A DNA stretch of 64,000 nt from Dipteris shenzhenensis (lineage: Eukaryota; Polypodiophyta; Polypodiopsida; Gleicheniales): assembly GCA_047967505.1 (NCBI GenBank), contig CM106541.1; one strand, 5' to 3'. A program made the position numbers and the translations under genes. This document shows, piece after piece, positions 59,980 to 64,000 of this stretch. The notes below the pieces were generated by a model that saw nothing but the letters and a program-made list of their open reading frames with translations, was not told the origin of the DNA and ran no database searches. Position 1 is the stretch's first letter, and every line of letters begins with the position of its first letter.

Positions 59980-62100
59980 TACTATCTATTCTCATTGAAA
60001 TACATTGGGTTGAAGAAGATTGCAAGGAACATCCCCAACTCTTTCATCACACCCAAGTTTGCGATTGGATTTTTTGGGTTTGAGTTTGTGTTGTAAAGAA
60101 GGACCAACATGCCCTTGGCAAGAGTCTTGGGGAAAATGTGGTGGTCATGCCAAGCTTTAAGCCATCTTTGAATGACTTGTTGTGCCCAAGCCACTCATGC
60201 TTAGGGGTTCATTGAGATGGGCCTTTACTAGATTAATTCTATTTTGTTGAGTTTGTACTCTTCAGCCACCAAAGACTTAGCACCGTGAATTTGAGTGGGA
60301 TCATCGCTTGTAGGCCATATATGATCCAAAATAGGGTCAATGTGGTAGTTACTTTATATGCAGTGCAGAGAGACCAAAATGCGATTGGTATTCAACTTGA
60401 AATTCAAGTTGCTGCAATTTGGATTTATCACCTTGGGATGGTGTTTAGAAACTTATTGGTTGACTCAGCTTCACCATTGCAATGCCTTGGTTCATTCATG
60501 AATTTGGTAGGACAACCAAACCTATAGATGATATGCTTGAAAATGGACTTGGTGGTGCTATGGGCTAAATTGTCTTGGAGGGCCTTAGCCTCTGCCTAGT
60601 TTGTGCCACAGCCTCTATCTTGGAGGGCCTTAGCCTCTATCTAGTTTGTGGCACAGTCAATGGCAACAATGCTATATTGTTCTATGTTGGTTGGGCCACT
60701 CTCTTGAAGGGTCCCATGAAATCCAAGCCAACCACTAAAAGGCATCCATTGTGGGCTCGATTGCAATATCATGTGGCCTTGTGTGTCCAGTCCTTTGATA
60801 GCTGTCACAATTTTTGCTAAATCAGTGTGCATCTCAAAAGAGAGTATTCCACCACAGTCTTATTTGTAGGATCTTGCATGCTATTAGATTAGTTCCAAAG
60901 TGGCTACCTGCTATTTCTTGGTGTGTCTTAGTAAGCACTACTAGTCTTTCATGAGTTAATACTCACTTCAAAGAACACAATTTTCACCTTGGTCATACAA
61001 TTGGCTACCAATAATGCTATACTGCCAAGCTTTTAGCTCTATCTACCCTCAGACTTGTGGGGCATTTCTTCACGCAAAGTTTCTACGGATAGATATTGAA
61101 GTAACCCCTCATTCTTTAGTTCTTGGATGTCAATTACAAACAAATGTGCATCCAAAAGATTCATTGGCACACCTTTGCCATTTTGTTGTGCTAGAAGCCA
61201 AGAAAGGAAATCTATGCCCATGTGTGATTTATTGAGTTTGGGAACGATCCAAAAATTAAACTCTTGAAATAAAAGCATCTAGCACATTAGCACCCTTGGA
61301 TTATAATTTTATTTATCAAGTATAAGATAGCTTGATGCTCAGCATAGAATACAAAAGTCCCTAAAGGATAGTGCCAATTTTTTTGGACGCTATAGACCAT
61401 ATAAGGGCCTGATGCTTGGCGGTATTATAGTTGAATTTTGGTGGAGACATCATTTGGCTTGCATAGTAGACTAGATAGTCCATGCATCCATCAAGCTAAG
61501 TGAGGATGATCCTACATACCTATAAGCATCTACACATAGATGGAATAATATATCCCATTTGGGTTGTCCAAGAATTGGCATTGTGATCACTCACTCTTTG
61601 AGATCTTTGGAGGCTTCATGTTGAACATCAATCCACTAGAACTTTGTTTTCTTTTTGGTAAGCTTGTACAATGACCCAGCTATTTGAGCAAAGTCTTTGA
61701 TAAATCTACAATAAAAATTGATAGATCCCATAAATGAGCAAAGTTGATGTAAATTGTTTGCCTCTAGCATTCTCTCAATTGCCTCAATTTTGGAAATTTT
61801 GGTCATTAGAAGAGATGACCATGTAAGATTCTAGATTTAACATGGAATAGGCATTTGGTAGGATCTAATGAAATGCCCCTTGACATCTTCTACAAGCCTT
61901 CTTTAAGCATTGCAGATGATTAATTTTATTAGTATATCTACTAAAATCATCCAAGTATATAGGAAGGGACCCAATTAGGTAGTTCTTGATGTTGTGAACC
62001 ACCATGAACCTTTGGAACATGGAGGGTACATTGTGTAACTCGAATGGAATAAATTTGTAGGCATGGATGCCGCATTTCATGATGGAGGTCATATTCTATT
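59980..62100 (-). pseudogene. Ty3/Gypsy pol: RT, RNase H, integrase, broken
   Basis: Reading leftward: RT at 62092-61865 has the TSIMKCGIHAYKFIPFELHN and YLDDF catalytic region. The RNase H end near 61278-61200 shows LLFQEFNFWIVPKLNKSHMG with DFLSWL. Integrase is recognisable near 60830-60640 (HTDLAKIV, SIVAIDCATN) and 60540-60480 (YRFGCPTKFMN). A 59982-60194 frame has the WHDHHIFPKTLAKGMLVLLYN tail of integrase. The order RT-RNase H-IN is that of Gypsy. Stops and shifts are numerous. Opposite in strand to the gag/protease at 56-57.8 kb, so not the same copy. Confidence 0.8.
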
Positions 62101-62999
62101 GACTGCCCAAACTTTTTTTTTTTTTGGGGGGGGGCATGCATTTTTGCTCACAAATTCAGAAATTTGACCTACTTCCCTAAGGATTTAGCTCTTGAATTCT
62201 TCATATAAAACATCACACATGATTTTGTGCACACACTGGTATGGTCAAATTGAGAATCAAACATACATAACTCAAATTTCTAGGGTCACACTGCATGGTC
62301 ATATGGGCTGTCACCCTTTTTCACAAATAGACATTGTCATATTAAATTCACAATTTCTCACTCATTAGTGATCAAATGACATTTAAACTTGATAAACAGT
62401 CTCCTCACATATTGTGGAACTTAACTTATTTTTTGGTATTTATTTGAATGGTTTATATAATTAATAATCAATTGTTATAATTAGTAAAGACAAAAGAAAG
62501 TCAAATTTTGGTATGGCCACCATATTTTTGAGTATTTTGAATAATTAATAGGATCCAATATGGTAGGGGGTTAGTAGACACATAAAGGTGTGTGGTGCAA
62601 GTATCAAATCTCAAATCCAATTGTCAGATTTTGAGAGATGCAAGATTAATTTTTACTTTTACTTGTAAGAGTAGTTAAGAAAATAAGGAATAAATGTAGT
62701 AATTGTGGGCATCACCAAACACTCCAAAAATCACATATATGCTAGTCCTCAATGTGATGAAGGTAAGGGGAAAAAATTAGTTTAATTTGAGTAAGGGAAG
62801 GGTCAATTTTTGCCTCCCCAAGTGAAATCCCCCTTTTAAGGGGCAAAAGGCCACCCGAGCCAAATACCAAGGCTATTACATAGGCTTGGTATTAAGCTTG
62901 GAAAGGCACTTTTGGAGAATTACCAAGCCTAGTGGCAACCATGTGGGAATGGGCATGTTGCCCATGTGGAAGGCTAAGCCATTGGCCAACTCATCATAT
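62101..62999. other. AT-rich spacer
   Basis: No gene. A T/G homopolymer pair (62113-62133) sits next to the RT frame. The rest is AT-rich. Confidence 0.4.
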
Positions 63000-63480
63000 T
63001 TACATTGTCAACATGCCACCTCCCAACTTCCTACCACCATAGATTGACACCTAAGCAGAGTGACATGGCCTAAAGTCCACCTAAGCAACTTGCCTAGTGC
63101 CACATCATCAATGACATGCCACATGTCCTGCCATTTCATCATGCCACCTGTGATGCCACATTAGCCCAGGCACCACCTCATCAAGCCACATCATAGGCAT
63201 GCTTGGAGCTACATCATCACTCACCTACCATCTCACACTACTACCTCATCACTGCCACCTCATGCTGCCACATCACATTGCCACCTCACACTACCACGTC
63301 ATCTTGGCCACATCATACTAGTTGACCCAAGAAGCATGACAAATCATCATCCCAGTTGGTGCCATGTCATCAAAATGCATGGTGCCACATCAGCCATGAG
63401 TTGCTACATCATCATCTCCACCTCCATGCATGTGTGACACATCAAGAGGGACACCATCAAGCATGCTGAGTGCACGCTCA
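63000..63480. repeat. Degenerate CCACATCATCA minisatellite
   Basis: Words TGCCACATCATC, GCCACCTCA and CATGCCACCT recur at ~12-20 bp intervals for nearly 500 bp. Confidence 0.75.
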
Positions 63481-63532
63481 TGCATGCATGGTGAAATGAT
63501 ACATCATGTCTTGCGTGTGATTTGAATCAATG

Positions 63533-63757
63533 AAATCAAATGCAAATTAGCATAGGTTTACTCCTCTAGGTATCTTCCAATGGCATATTAAAGGTGCAAG
63601 GAAATAACATTAGGATAGGCATCTAGGGTATATTGTTATGGCAAGAAATCAAATGCAAATTAGCATAGGTTTACTCTTCTAGGGTATCTTCTAATGTCAT
63701 ATTAAAGGTGCAAGGAAATAACATAAGGATAGGCATATAAGGTATATTGTTATGGAA
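63533..63757. repeat. 113-bp tandem duplication
   Basis: AAATCAAATGCAAATTAGCA starts at 63533 and again at 63646. Copies differ at a handful of positions. Confidence 0.92.
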
Positions 63758-64000
63758 AAATTAAACAAAAATTATATATAACAATATACCACAGTTAGAT
63801 TATGCCAACATTATGGACCCAAATCAAATTAGCATTGGATTCCATCATATATAATTTAATGTAAATCATCTAAATTCAAGGGAACCACTTAAATTAGTGT
63901 AAAAATGAGTTGCCTTCAAATTAGAAGAGCCACTCATTCCAGTCAAATCACCACAACCACCCAATTTAGTCAAATTGAATCCAATCAAATTTAGGGAATG
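63758..64000. other. AT-rich end of window
   Basis: Nothing recognised. Confidence 0.4.

Overview
The window is nuclear DNA of a land plant with a large, transposon-rich genome. Three observations support this: Arabidopsis-type (CCCTAAA/TTTAGGG) telomere-like repeats, a plant arogenate dehydratase, and a proteasome RPN2 gene with GT-AG introns, one of them over 10 kb. The lineage cannot be fixed by eye. A fern, lycophyte or gymnosperm fits the bloated introns and the odd DDE-type elements, but this is inference.

Only two cellular genes look intact. The first is a single-exon arogenate/prephenate dehydratase body on + (5255-6271, perhaps starting upstream). The second is RPN2/PSMD1, a 26S proteasome base subunit, on - (51937 down to 32628). 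I resolved RPN2 into 14 coding exons that join in frame to 3069 nt (1022 aa). Intron 1 (10.3 kb) and intron 3 (3.7 kb) hold nearly all its extra length.

Most of the rest is mobile DNA in decay. 0-1.5 kb holds unrecognised minus-strand reading frames. 8774-18152 is the standout: a ~9.4 kb element with 26-bp terminal inverted repeats (TIRs), inserted inside a Copia gag gene whose two halves lie on either side. It carries an unrecognised minus-strand gene block, a central 46-bp perfect palindrome nested between inverted telomere-like arms, and a plus-strand RNase H/DDE-like transposase relic (DUF7869-like). Matching GGTGTA-N4-TACACC palindromes sit near both ends. 18.7-22.4 kb holds a second, different transposase-like relic on + (FAENYS, SQFK and HGKG motifs), convergent with an FCP1/NIF-type HAD phosphatase-like relic on -. 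24.7-29.7 kb is a Gypsy integrase plus degenerate LTR-like repeats.

RPN2 intron 1 is a nest of retroelements: a Copia relic with an in-frame 378-bp triplication, a Gypsy gag fragment, a 1.1-kb LTR pair with most of its interior missing, and a minus-strand Copia reverse transcriptase (RT). A tRNA-like SINE head lies just upstream of the RPN2 start. 56-62 kb holds a plus-strand Gypsy-like gag/protease relic and a minus-strand Gypsy RT/RNase H/integrase relic. 63-64 kb is short tandem repeats. No rRNA, tRNA gene, CRISPR array or bacterial-type operon was seen.
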